A DNA stretch of 64,000 nucleotides from the NCBI GenBank assembly GCA_016865035.1, contig CP018227.1, positions 4,188,115-4,252,114 of the forward strand, in the 5' to 3' direction. Of the stretch, positions 27,207 through 36,185 are shown piece after piece; within the stretch, counting starts at the first letter, position 1; every line of letters begins with the position of its first letter. Below the pieces are notes generated by a model. It saw only the letters and a list, made by a program, of their open reading frames with translations, did not search any database and had not been told where the DNA came from. Source of the stretch: Kordiimonadales bacterium IMCC3096. Lineage in GTDB: Bacteria; Pseudomonadota; Alphaproteobacteria; Minwuiales; Minwuiaceae. A program made the position numbers and the translations under genes.

Positions 27207-28521
27207 CGAACAGGTGGCCCCGAAGGGATTTCGCGAACGCTTCGCGCTGGGGCTCAACAACCACTTCTTCTACGGCTGGATCATGCTGGGCGTGGCGGCC
27301 ATCGTGCTGCTGGCCAGCGGCCCCGGCCAGTCCCATACCATCAGCGTCTTCGTCAGTATCCTGGTGGAGGATCTGGGCATCTCGGCCACGGCCGTGTCCT
27401 TCGCCTACGGCTTTGCCACCCTTGCCGCGGCATTCCTGCTGCCCTTCGTCGGGCGGCAGGTGGATCGCCACGGCATGCGCAGGACGGCGCTGGTCATCAC
27501 GGTCCTGTTCGCCCTTGCCTGCGTCGCCTTCTCCCAGGTCACAGGCACGGTCATCAGTGTCTTCGGTGTCTTCGAGATTGCGATCTGGCTGACCCTCGGC
27601 TTCGGCCTCCTGCGCTTCCTCGGTCAGGGCGCGCTGATGCTGAATGCGGTCAACCTGATCTCCCAGTGGTTCTCGGCCAAGCGCGGCTTTGCCATGGGGC
27701 TGGTGATGCTGGGTTTCGCCGCCTCCATGGCCATCCATCCGCCGCTGGCCCAGTGGCTGATAGACAGCGGCGACTGGCGCTCTGCCTTTATCTGGCTGGG
27801 TGTTCTCAGCGCGCTGCTGCTGCTGCCCGGGTTGCTGTTTCTCGTCTTCAACAAGCCGGAGGATCTCGGCCTGCTGCCGGACGGTGCCAGGGCCGCGCCG
27901 GACGCGACCGAGAGCGAGAAGAAGCCGGAATTCGGCCTGACGCTGGCGGAGGCAACCCGTACACCGACGTTCTATCTGGTCGCCCTGGGACTGTTCTGCT
28001 TTGCCATGCTGGTCACCATGCTGCACCTGTTCCAGATCTCGATCTTCGAGGCGCAGGGCCTGGGCCGGGAACTGGCCTCCCTCATCTTCCCCGTGTCCGC
28101 CGTGGCGATGGTGATCTGCATGCCGCTGCTGGGGCGCATGCTGGACAGGTTCCGCACGGAGTGGGTCTTCGCCGGCGGTCTGCTGGTCATGGCTGCTGCC
28201 CTCGTCGCGGCCGGCAATGTCACCGACCTGACGTCGGGGCTGGTCTACGGCGTCGTCTTCGGCATCAACAATGCGGTGTCGATGACCTTCTTCGGCTTCA
28301 TGTGGCCGCGCTATTTCGGGCGCAAGCACATCGGCTCGATCCAGGGCACGGGACAGATGATCGGGGTCGTGGGTGCCTCACTCGGCCCCCTGCCCCTGGG
28401 CATCGCCTACGATCTCACGGGCGACTACACGCTGACCCTGATCGCCTTCGCGGCGATGCCGGTGGCGGCGGCGGTGCTGGTTGTGCTGTTCCTGCGTGAC
28501 CCGAAGCAGCTCGCCGACTGA
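27199..28521 (+). CDS. MFS transporter, monocarboxylate/OFA-like
   Basis: A 440-residue major facilitator with about 12 predicted membrane helices. The loop 2-3 sequence GRQVDRHGMRR is the MFS motif, and the arrangement resembles the oxalate/formate antiporter and monocarboxylate group. It lies in the inner membrane. It overlaps the hydrolase gene by 8 bases and is therefore translationally coupled to it. Its end is convergent with the acyl-AMP ligase gene at a 4-base distance. Confidence 0.87.
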   Translation: MTDEQVAPKGFRERFALGLNNHFFYGWIMLGVAAIVLLASGPGQSHTISVFVSILVEDLGISATAVSFAYGFATLAAAFLLPFVGRQVDRHGMRRTALVITVLFALACVAFSQVTGTVISVFGVFEIAIWLTLGFGLLRFLGQGALMLNAVNLISQWFSAKRGFAMGLVMLGFAASMAIHPPLAQWLIDSGDWRSAFIWLGVLSALLLLPGLLFLVFNKPEDLGLLPDGARAAPDATESEKKPEFGLTLAEATRTPTFYLVALGLFCFAMLVTMLHLFQISIFEAQGLGRELASLIFPVSAVAMVICMPLLGRMLDRFRTEWVFAGGLLVMAAALVAAGNVTDLTSGLVYGVVFGINNAVSMTFFGFMWPRYFGRKHIGSIQGTGQMIGVVGASLGPLPLGIAYDLTGDYTLTLIAFAAMPVAAAVLVVLFLRDPKQLAD

Positions 28522-28525
28522 GTGA

Positions 28526-31168
28526 TCAGCCGCGGCTCTTGATCACCCGTGCAGGCGTACCGGCGGCAACGGTGTATCCGGGGATATCGCCGGAGACCGT
28601 GGAGCGGGCGCTGATGATCGCGCCGTTGCCGATGCGCGACCCCGGCGTGACCGTGACACCGGAGGCAAGCCAGACATCCGCGCCGATCAGCACGGGCTCA
28701 TGGATATAGCCCTGGCGCATGATCGGCTCCCGGCTGTCGAAGCGGTGTTCGGAGGCAATGATGGTGCAGTGCCCCGCCGTGGCGCTGTCGCGTCCTATGG
28801 TGACATCCGCCCCGGCGTTGATGATGGAGGAGAAGGCGACCTGCGCCCGGTCCCCCAGCCGGATCGTGCCGTCCCGCGCCGCCACCAGCCGCGCGGTCGT
28901 GTCCACCGCCGCGCCATCACCCAGGATGATGCGCCCATTCTCCCGCACCTTCAGATCGACCCAGGGCATCAGGGTCACGGAGCGGCCGAGACGGATGTTG
29001 CGCGGGTCGCCATCAGGCCGCAGCAGGATGGGGCCGAGCACCCGCAGACCGGGACCATAGCCGATCCCCAGACGGCGGAAGGTGAAGCGGTAGTACCAGG
29101 TCCAGAAGCCGGCACGCCCCTTTGGCAGTGCCACAGGTTCGTCCGTGATCATCGGCACCTGATCGGCGGTCAGTTCGCATGTTTCAGCGCTCCCGACCGG
29201 CTCGGCGCGCAGACGCTCGATGGTCCGCGAGATCGCGCGAATGCTGTCCAGTGCTGTCGGATCGGCAGTGACATTCTCGGGGACTGAAACACCAAAGCGC
29301 TGCTCCAGCGCCAGGATCAGGGTCACGGTGGAAAAGGAGTCCACCAGCCCGCCCCGGATCAGGGACGCATCATCGTCAACCCGGCGACCGGACAGGACGT
29401 CATCCATCACCACCCGCCGCACATCCTCGATCAGTGAACGTGTCGTGACGGTCGGCATTTCTGATGTTGCATGCGAATCAATCGCCGGAAGTGCACGGTA
29501 ACGCTTGAGATTTTCCCCGCGCGCCATCTTGCCGGAGGTCGATTTCCTGAGCCAGCGCGGCTCCACGATGCGCACATCACCGGGCACGATCTCCGTGCCG
29601 GTCGCGACCGTTTCACGGATCGCGGCGGCGATCGCGGGCCATTCGGCCTGCGGTCGCTCGCTCTCCGCGATCAGCACCAGACGTTCGGTGCCTGCGCTCT
29701 CGTCATGATCGCCCAGGGCAACCGCGCGACCGGGCAGCACACCGTCCACACCACAAGCCAGTGCCTCCACGTCATGGGGGTGAATGTTCTTGCCGCCGAT
29801 GATGATCAGGTCGCGCTTGCGCCCGACCACGAACAGGTGCCCGTCCGCGAGGTAGCCAAGGTCACCGCTGCGATAGCGCCCGTTCCGCAGCACCTCGGCG
29901 GTGCGTTCCGGTTGCCCGTCGTAGCCGGTGAACATGGACGGGCCGCTGATCTCGATCTCGCCGACATGGCGCTCCGGCAGCGGCTTCCCGGACTCATCCA
30001 GGATTGTCAGTTGCGTGGCCGGCAGCGCAACACCCGATGACACCAGCATCCGGCCCGTCGCAGCCGGTTCCGCCACGTGTCGGTCGGTCAGTGCGGCAAT
30101 ATCCACCGTCTCCGTCCGCAGGGCTGTCTCGACCCCCCCCGATGTAGCGGCAAAGGTTGCCTCCGCCATCGCATAGGAACCGGCGAACGCTTCAGGGTTG
30201 AAACCGGCATCGGCGAAGCGGTCCAGAAAGGCCCCGTGCGCGGCCGCCGTTATCGGCTCCGAGCAGTTCACCAACCCGCGCAGTGACGACAGGTCATGGT
30301 CTCCCGCAGGCGCATTGCGCGCCATGAAGCTGTAGGCGAAGTTCGGCAGCCAGCTCAGTGTGCCGCGATGACGCTTCACCGCATCCAGCCAGAGTGTCGG
30401 ATTCTGCACCCAATCGAAGGGCGAGATCGCCACCAGACGGCAGCGCTTGATCAGGGGCAGGAAGAAGCAGGTGATCAACCCCATGTCGTGATAGAGCGGC
30501 AACCAGCTGACGATCACGTCGGATTCGCTCGCCCGGATCATGTCGCCATAAGCCGCGATCTGCCACAGCAACGCCCTGTGGCTGATCGTGACGCCCTTCT
30601 TCAGCCCGGTCGTGCCGGACGAATACTGCAGGAAGGCCGGATCATCGGGATCCATCGCAGGCCGCGCGAAGAGCCGGATCGGGTCGCCGTCGTTCGGCGG
30701 CGTCGATGCCGCTGTCTCCTCGTCGCGCGCGATCAGCAACGCATCGAACGTCGGCAGTGCGTCAACCAGCCCGGAGAGTTTCGGCGCCAGTTCGCCGTAG
30801 GTGACCAGCACGCGTGCGCGGCTGCCTTCCAGCAGGCTGCGCACGGTCTCGAAGTAGACATCCTCAGACAGCTTCGGTGACGGATGGGCGAACATGGCCG
30901 GCACCGCCCCCATCAGGATCGCCCCGATATAGGCGGTGTAGAGGTCGATGCCGTGCCTCAGCACCACAACAATCCGGTCGCCCTGTCCCACGCCCTGGTC
31001 CTGGTAGCGCACCGCCCAGGCATGCGCCCGGACGTATATCTCGTCGTAGGAGAAGTTCTGCTCCGTCCCGTCACCCTGGACCAGGGTCAGGAACGCACTG
31101 CTCCCCATCCGCGCCCGGTTGGCGAACAGCACGCCCTGCAGGGTGTTGTCAGCCCAGGGGGCGTTCAT
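28526..31168 (-). CDS. Trimodular acyl-AMP ligase / acyl carrier / hexapeptide acyltransferase
   Basis: An 880-residue fusion. Residues 1-570 are an FAAL-type adenylating enzyme (LQYSSGTTGLKKGV P-loop, WLPLYHDMGL and RSGDLGY). Residues about 585-660 are an acyl carrier domain with the phosphopantetheine Ser near 611 in GLVDSFSTV. Residues about 700-880 are a left-handed beta-helix acyltransferase with catalytic-type His in IIASEHRFD. The layout implies that one chain activates an acid, holds it as a thioester and transfers it to an acceptor, here probably a sugar. It is the last gene of the glycosylation operon and overlaps the preceding small gene by 20 bases. The acid is unknown. The adenylation domain has no CoA-ligase insertion evidence either way. 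Confidence 0.88.
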   Translation of the reverse strand: MNAPWADNTLQGVLFANRARMGSSAFLTLVQGDGTEQNFSYDEIYVRAHAWAVRYQDQGVGQGDRIVVVLRHGIDLYTAYIGAILMGAVPAMFAHPSPKLSEDVYFETVRSLLEGSRARVLVTYGELAPKLSGLVDALPTFDALLIARDEETAASTPPNDGDPIRLFARPAMDPDDPAFLQYSSGTTGLKKGVTISHRALLWQIAAYGDMIRASESDVIVSWLPLYHDMGLITCFFLPLIKRCRLVAISPFDWVQNPTLWLDAVKRHRGTLSWLPNFAYSFMARNAPAGDHDLSSLRGLVNCSEPITAAAHGAFLDRFADAGFNPEAFAGSYAMAEATFAATSGGVETALRTETVDIAALTDRHVAEPAATGRMLVSSGVALPATQLTILDESGKPLPERHVGEIEISGPSMFTGYDGQPERTAEVLRNGRYRSGDLGYLADGHLFVVGRKRDLIIIGGKNIHPHDVEALACGVDGVLPGRAVALGDHDESAGTERLVLIAESERPQAEWPAIAAAIRETVATGTEIVPGDVRIVEPRWLRKSTSGKMARGENLKRYRALPAIDSHATSEMPTVTTRSLIEDVRRVVMDDVLSGRRVDDDASLIRGGLVDSFSTVTLILALEQRFGVSVPENVTADPTALDSIRAISRTIERLRAEPVGSAETCELTADQVPMITDEPVALPKGRAGFWTWYYRFTFRRLGIGYGPGLRVLGPILLRPDGDPRNIRLGRSVTLMPWVDLKVRENGRIILGDGAAVDTTARLVAARDGTIRLGDRAQVAFSSIINAGADVTIGRDSATAGHCTIIASEHRFDSREPIMRQGYIHEPVLIGADVWLASGVTVTPGSRIGNGAIISARSTVSGDIPGYTVAAGTPARVIKSRG

Positions 31169-31493
31169 CCAGCCACTCCAGCACTGTCTGACTTTCGGCG
31201 GCACAATAGGCGTCGAAACGGTCCATCCGGTCCTGCTCGACCACCATCACGTAGATCTGGCCGGCACCATTGCGGACAAGGGCAGTCTTGAACCCTTCCC
31301 CCTTCAGGCGGCCATTGACGGACGGTGTGGCGTAGAACCCGAAGTCCTTCGCCGCCACGTCCATGCGACGACCGGAGGCCGTGACCATCGTGACCTGCTC
31401 ATCCGTCGCCAGATGCACGTCACCGCAATCGGAGATCGCGATGCCCGGTGCGGGCTGAAACACGCGCGGGGGTGATTTCTCGGCCAGCCTCAT
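31149..31493 (-). CDS. Small protein of unknown function in the glycosylation operon
   Basis: A 114-residue protein without signal peptide or membrane segment. I do not recognise a family. It looks like a beta-rich domain (ISDCGDVHLATDEQVTMVT, then DFGFYATPSVNGRL) with a C-terminal helix (DAYCAAESQTVLEWLDE). The ATG overlaps the stop of the sugar amidotransferase by 4 bases and its end overlaps the acyl-AMP ligase start by 20, so it is tightly bound into the operon. It could be an accessory subunit of either neighbour. An in-frame upstream start exists but the ATGA overlap favours 31493. Confidence 0.75.
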   Translation of the reverse strand: MRLAEKSPPRVFQPAPGIAISDCGDVHLATDEQVTMVTASGRRMDVAAKDFGFYATPSVNGRLKGEGFKTALVRNGAGQIYVMVVEQDRMDRFDAYCAAESQTVLEWLDERPLG

Positions 31494-32641
31494 GCCGCCT
31501 GCTCCAGATCCGCCCGCGGCCAGCGCCAGTCGGCAACCGGGAAGCCCGGCACGACCCACTGACCGTCCCGCTGCTGCCAGATCGCGTGGTCGCGAAAGCG
31601 TTCCTCCAGCTCGGCGAAGACCGCTGGCGACAGGTCCATGAACGCAAGCGCGCGGGCAATGTCGGCGTCGGGTCGCTGGTCGCCCAGCCGCGCGATGGTG
31701 GCCAGTGCCGCATCACGGCTGATGCGCCCGTTGCGGATTTCCAGCGAAAGGTTGTCGAACAGACGGGTGAAACCGAACTTCGGATACTTGAACCAGTGAT
31801 GGATCGAGATGAAGTCGCAGTCGATGTCCGCATAGTCATACAGGCCGACCTTCGGCCCCTCCGCCCGGCGCTGGAACCCGTGCTTCTCCGCCACCCGCAG
31901 GCTCTCGGAAGGATCCCAGGGCAGGTAGTAGCCCAGGAAGATGGAGCGGATGTCCGCCGCGTCGAACTCGGCCTCGGTCGGGGGGGTGAAGGGTTCAAGC
32001 TCGCGCGGGCTGAGCTCGTCACCGATCCAGTCCTGCGCCTCCCGCCCCTGCAGGATGCCATGGCGTTTCAGCCAGGCATGGTTCAGCAGGTCGAGATCGC
32101 TGTCACCGGCATCGCCGCCATATTCCATGAACGGGCTCTCGCCCCAGACGATCAGCGGCACACCCAGACGGGCGGCAAAGCGCATCGGAATGGCGAAGAT
32201 CGCCAGATGCATCGGCACCGCGCTGGACCCGGTCTCGATCAGGGTCCGGCGCATGAAACGCGCTTCGACGGACGGGTCGATGGCGAAGTCGACATGATCG
32301 ACACCCAGCCGCACCAGTGCATCCAGATTGGACTGGCCCAAGGCATTGCGGCCCGGCGACTTCCAGGTCACGGCCAGCACCTTCAGACCCATGTCGAGAC
32401 AGCGCGCGACCTGCCAGAAGCTGTCCTTGCCGCCGGAGACGGGCACGATGCAGTCATAGGCGGCATTGCGCGCCTTCGCCCAGCCCACGACCTCGTTCAG
32501 GCGCTGCTCCCGCGCGGCCCAGTCGATCTCCACCCGGTTGCGCCGGTGTCCCTTGCAGGCATTGCAGACGCCATCGGACCCGATGGTGATGCCGGGACGG
32601 CTGTCAGGCAGGACACAGGACTGGCAGAAACGAACATTCAT
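31490..32641 (-). CDS. N-acetyl sugar amidotransferase (WbpG/PseA type)
   Basis: A 383-residue PP-loop ATPase of the N-acetyl sugar amidotransferase family. The ATP pyrophosphatase loop is SGGKDS at residues 69-74, and the N terminus has the CQSC and CNAC pairs expected to bind zinc. WbpG makes acetamidino sugars in lipopolysaccharide, with ammonia from HisH/HisF; PseA makes acetamidino-pseudaminic acid for flagellin. No hisH/hisF are here, but an AsnB-type glutamine amidotransferase is directly upstream with a 4-base overlap and could supply ammonia. ATG at 32641 is preferred over a GTG two codons earlier. Confidence 0.87.
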   Translation of the reverse strand: MNVRFCQSCVLPDSRPGITIGSDGVCNACKGHRRNRVEIDWAAREQRLNEVVGWAKARNAAYDCIVPVSGGKDSFWQVARCLDMGLKVLAVTWKSPGRNALGQSNLDALVRLGVDHVDFAIDPSVEARFMRRTLIETGSSAVPMHLAIFAIPMRFAARLGVPLIVWGESPFMEYGGDAGDSDLDLLNHAWLKRHGILQGREAQDWIGDELSPRELEPFTPPTEAEFDAADIRSIFLGYYLPWDPSESLRVAEKHGFQRRAEGPKVGLYDYADIDCDFISIHHWFKYPKFGFTRLFDNLSLEIRNGRISRDAALATIARLGDQRPDADIARALAFMDLSPAVFAELEERFRDHAIWQQRDGQWVVPGFPVADWRWPRADLEQAA

Positions 32642-34461
32642 GCCCACTGCTCCATGAAGAGTTTCGCGGAAACGAAGGAAAACAGGAACTTGGAGAAACT
32701 GTTTGGCAGATCAGGTTCACGCATCGCCGCCTCGATCCGGTCACGTTTCACCAGATTGAAGACTGGCCCGTCATCCAGGATACGCTCGCGGGTCTTCGGG
32801 TTATCCAGGTCGAACAGGCTGCGGAAGGCCGCGTTGAACCCCTTCTTGTGCCGGTCCAGCCGCACCTTGTCGTTCAGCACACCACGCGACGCGGCACGCA
32901 GCGGTGCTTTGGCATGGCCGTCGCGGATCAGGTGTTCCGGCGGGATCGTGTAGGCGAAGTCGCAGAGCTTCCGGTCCAGGTAGGGACTGCGGTTCTCCAC
33001 CGACGAGCGCATGGAGTTCAGGTCGTCCTCCCGCAGGATGATCGGCACCGCCTCCGTCCGCAGCTCGTTCAGCATCCGGTTGCGCAGCAGATCGTCGGAC
33101 AGTGCGCTTTCCGTGAATGGCTCGTCGAAAGGCGTCGTCAGATAGTCGGAGAACACGTCGCGGTTCAGGTAGATATGGTCACGGAACTGCGGCTGCGCGC
33201 TGTAGAGGTCAGGGTCCTGCAGATGCGGGTTCCGCACGATGGGCTGCACGTGGCGCTGCCAGTCGGCGCGCCGCTCCGCCCGGTCCGGATGTCCCTGCAT
33301 GGCCTGCAGATGCAGGTTGAAATGGTCGTAATAGCCGGTGACCAGCTCGTCCGCACCGGTGCCAGAAACCGAGACACGGAAACCCTCCGCCCGCATCGCC
33401 TCCGACAGCATGCTGTGCACATAGTAGGACGCGGTGATGACCGGCTTGTCATGATAGGCGACCAAGTCGGCGAAACGGTCCAGATCGCTGGCCTGCTCCA
33501 GCCGGATCTCGTGATGACGGCAACGCAGGTCGCGCACGGTTGCGGCGATGTTCGCGCTCTCGTCATAGCGCGGGTCAGGGTCGATGATGGAAAAGGACGC
33601 CACATCCGCGCCATGGCGCTTCGCGGCAAAGGACGCCAGCGCGGCACTGTCGACACCGCCTGACAGGCAGAAGGCGATCGGCACGTCGGCGCGCAGGCGC
33701 AGGCGGATGCTCTCTTCGAGATGAAACCGCAGTCCCTCGACCGCTGCACCGAAGGACATGCCGGTTTCCGGGCGGTACTCGGGCCGCCAGTATTCGTCGA
33801 TGCTGACACCACGATTGTCGCCCACGACCAGATTGTGCCCCGGCGGCAGTTCATGGACACCGGCATGGAACAGATCGCCGGACTTGTAGAGCGACTTGTA
33901 GCCGTTCACGAGATAGCGGCGCACGGTCTCCTCGTTCACGGAGGGGCGCACGCCATTGAGTGCTGCCAGCGCCTTGATCTCGGAGGCGAAGCGGAACCCC
34001 TGCCCCATGTCCTGCCAGTAGAGCGGCTTTTCCCCGAACGGATCGCGGGAGATCAGCAGCCGACGGCGGTTGGCGTCATGCAGCGCGAAGGCCCACATGC
34101 CCTCGATGTGATCCACCAGCCGGTCGCCCCAGGCGCGATAGGCCTCCAGCAGGACCTCCGTGTCGGACTCGGTGGTGAAGGTCACGCCCCTGGCCCGCAG
34201 GATCTGGCGCACCTCGACATAGTTGTAGATCTCGCCATTGAAGACGACGGTCAGACCATCGCGACGAAACGGCTGATCGGCGCGAGAATCCAGATCGATG
34301 ATCGCAAGCCGTGTGTGCAGCAACGTCAGCCAGTTCGATCCCATCTCGACGCTGAAGCGGCCCGACGCATCGGGACCACGCCGCCCCATGGCCTCAAGAC
34401 AGGCGGTTTCCCGCTGCGGCAGCGGCCGGTCAGGTCCAAAATGTCCGGCGATCCCGCACAT
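32638..34461 (-). CDS. AsnB-type glutamine-hydrolysing amidotransferase
   Basis: A 607-residue protein with the complete class II glutaminase domain (Cys2 nucleophile in MCGIAGHFG, then FNGEIYNY) followed by a PP-loop synthetase domain ([16 protein letters not shown]). Family members amidate aspartate, but homologues in polysaccharide clusters amidate sugar acids or other carboxylates. The location between neuB-like and wbpG-like genes, with 6-base and -4-base junctions, argues for a sugar-modification role. Both catalytic domains look intact. True asparagine synthesis remains an alternative. Confidence 0.9.
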   Translation of the reverse strand: MCGIAGHFGPDRPLPQRETACLEAMGRRGPDASGRFSVEMGSNWLTLLHTRLAIIDLDSRADQPFRRDGLTVVFNGEIYNYVEVRQILRARGVTFTTESDTEVLLEAYRAWGDRLVDHIEGMWAFALHDANRRRLLISRDPFGEKPLYWQDMGQGFRFASEIKALAALNGVRPSVNEETVRRYLVNGYKSLYKSGDLFHAGVHELPPGHNLVVGDNRGVSIDEYWRPEYRPETGMSFGAAVEGLRFHLEESIRLRLRADVPIAFCLSGGVDSAALASFAAKRHGADVASFSIIDPDPRYDESANIAATVRDLRCRHHEIRLEQASDLDRFADLVAYHDKPVITASYYVHSMLSEAMRAEGFRVSVSGTGADELVTGYYDHFNLHLQAMQGHPDRAERRADWQRHVQPIVRNPHLQDPDLYSAQPQFRDHIYLNRDVFSDYLTTPFDEPFTESALSDDLLRNRMLNELRTEAVPIILREDDLNSMRSSVENRSPYLDRKLCDFAYTIPPEHLIRDGHAKAPLRAASRGVLNDKVRLDRHKKGFNAAFRSLFDLDNPKTRERILDDGPVFNLVKRDRIEAAMREPDLPNSFSKFLFSFVSAKLFMEQWA

Positions 34462-34467
34462 GGCCGG

Positions 34468-35481
34468 TCAGCCCAGCATCTCGGCGGTGAAGCGATCACC
34501 CATGGCCATCGGAGCCATCAGGGTACGACCGATCACCTCATGCTCCCGCCCCGGCGGCAGACCGTCGCCCGGGCGCACCCAGACGAGATCCCTGTCGGCG
34601 ACCCGGTGGCCCGCTGCAAGCGGACGACGGGCAGCGATGGAGCGTCGCACCAGCGGCGCGGTATCCCGCTCGATGGCGGCCATGGTCACTTCGCCGGACC
34701 CCAGCAGGGTCTCGGTCATGCGCACGCGCTGTACGAGTTCCTTCATCTCCGCCGGATCGGCCGAGAGCTGGTGATCGCGGAAATCGCTGTGGTCGTGGGC
34801 AATGGTGAAATGCTTCTCGACAATGCGCGCGCCCAGGGCGACCGCGACCACGGCTGCTTCATTGCCGCTGGTGTGGTCTGAGTAGCCGACATCGCAGGAC
34901 GGCAGCGCATCGATCATGGTGCGGACTGCGGCGACATTGGCGTGCTCCGGCGGGGTCGGATAGGCCGTCACGCAATGCAGCACGCCCAGACCCGGCGCCA
35001 CACCGTCGGCGACCCAACGGGACTTGATGCGACAGACGGACTGCTGCACGCAGTCCATGTCCGCCAGCCCGGTGGAAATGATCGTCGGCTTCGCCGTGGC
35101 CGCGACATAGTCGATCAGCGGCCAGAAGGTATTGTCCGAACTGGCGATCTTGAAGGCGTCCACGTGATCGTTCAGGAAGACGGCACTGTCCATGTCCAGC
35201 GGGGTGGAGATGAAGGCGAGGCCAGCGGCCCGGGCCAGCTCTCCCAGTTCGGCGAACTGGTCGTGGGTCAGTTCGAAGCCCTTCATCCGCTGGAACCGTA
35301 CCGCATCGACCGGCGCGATGAACTGGTCGGTACTGAAGGTCTGGAATTTCACTGCATCGACACCGGCGTCAGCGGCCAGATGGACCATTTCCCTGGCCAG
35401 CCCGAAGTCACCTTCGTGATTGTTGCCGACCTCGGCGATGATGAAGGTTGCGTCGTTCGTGTTCCTGCCTGCGATCTGCAT
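34468..35481 (-). CDS. NeuB-family nonulosonic acid synthase
   Basis: A 337-residue sialic-acid-synthase family protein that condenses phosphoenolpyruvate with an N-acyl hexosamine to make a nine-carbon acid. Motifs include IIAEVGNNHEGD at the N terminus, KFQTF, GYSDHTSG and VEKHFT, and a C-terminal antifreeze-like SAF domain from about residue 280 (RRSIAARRPLAAGH). The start at 35481 (MQIAG) is chosen because the preceding acetyltransferase stop lies 6 bases upstream; an open frame continues into that gene but is not coding. Whether the product is sialic, legionaminic or pseudaminic type cannot be decided from sequence. Confidence 0.93.
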   Translation of the reverse strand: MQIAGRNTNDATFIIAEVGNNHEGDFGLAREMVHLAADAGVDAVKFQTFSTDQFIAPVDAVRFQRMKGFELTHDQFAELGELARAAGLAFISTPLDMDSAVFLNDHVDAFKIASSDNTFWPLIDYVAATAKPTIISTGLADMDCVQQSVCRIKSRWVADGVAPGLGVLHCVTAYPTPPEHANVAAVRTMIDALPSCDVGYSDHTSGNEAAVVAVALGARIVEKHFTIAHDHSDFRDHQLSADPAEMKELVQRVRMTETLLGSGEVTMAAIERDTAPLVRRSIAARRPLAAGHRVADRDLVWVRPGDGLPPGREHEVIGRTLMAPMAMGDRFTAEMLG

Positions 35482-35486
35482 GGCGC

Positions 35487-36185
35487 TCACCCGTGGTAAT
35501 GAAAGACGTAGTTGGAGGCGATCAGGCGAAAGTTGTCGCCCATATAGCTGCGCAGCGAAGCGGCGTTGGCGAGTTGTGTGCCGACCCGCAGGATGGCAAT
35601 TCCCGGCACCATGGACTCGGACCAGGCGATCATGTCGCGTGCCAGTCCCCTGCCCCGGTAGCGATTGTCGACCGCCACCAGGTCGATGGTCAGCACATCC
35701 CCCGAACGCAGGTACTGCAGGAACCCGGCCGTCACACCATCGACCTCGGCCACGATCATGCCGTCGCCGCGCTTGCCTTCGAACCAGTTGCCCGCCCACT
35801 GGCGCTTGATCTCGTTGGCGGTATTCGTCGTCACCATCGGATCCAGATGGAACCGGCTGAAGGAAAAGCTGCGTTCGGCGATGCTCTCCACCGCCGCGCG
35901 ATCCTTCGGCTTTGCCGCCCGGCTGAACCGGCTGTTGGCCGCGCCCCAGACGGGGCGTTCGAAGTTCATGCCCGTATCGACCAGGCGGAACCCCTTGTCC
36001 TCCAGCCGACGTGAGACTTCGGTACGGGAAACAGGCAGGCGTGCATCGACAAAGCACGGCTCGCCGTCAGGCAGTTCGATGGCCCGTCCGGGTTCGGCGG
36101 ACGGTGTCAGATGCCAGACAGACTTGCCCAGCAGGCCGGACAGCCAGTCATCCGGCCGCAGCGCCATGGGAGCATGCGCGTTCAC
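35487..36185 (-). CDS. GNAT family N-acetyltransferase
   Basis: A 232-residue GNAT protein. The acetyl-CoA pyrophosphate loop is RYRGRGLARDM, preceded by the core strand VLTIDLVAVD; the C-terminal part ANAASLRSYMGDNFRLIASNYVFHYH matches sugar amine acetyltransferases related to WecD and PseH. The first 90 residues form an additional N-terminal region. It probably acetylates (or otherwise acylates) the amino group set by the DegT aminotransferase. It overlaps the epimerase gene by 4 bases. Confidence 0.86.
   Translation of the reverse strand: MNAHAPMALRPDDWLSGLLGKSVWHLTPSAEPGRAIELPDGEPCFVDARLPVSRTEVSRRLEDKGFRLVDTGMNFERPVWGAANSRFSRAAKPKDRAAVESIAERSFSFSRFHLDPMVTTNTANEIKRQWAGNWFEGKRGDGMIVAEVDGVTAGFLQYLRSGDVLTIDLVAVDNRYRGRGLARDMIAWSESMVPGIAILRVGTQLANAASLRSYMGDNFRLIASNYVFHYHG

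Noticed and set aside
35482-36057. Upstream extension of the NeuB-family frame
   Set aside because: The frame stays open through the acetyltransferase gene but encodes low-complexity Gly/Arg-rich sequence; the conserved N terminus begins at 35481.
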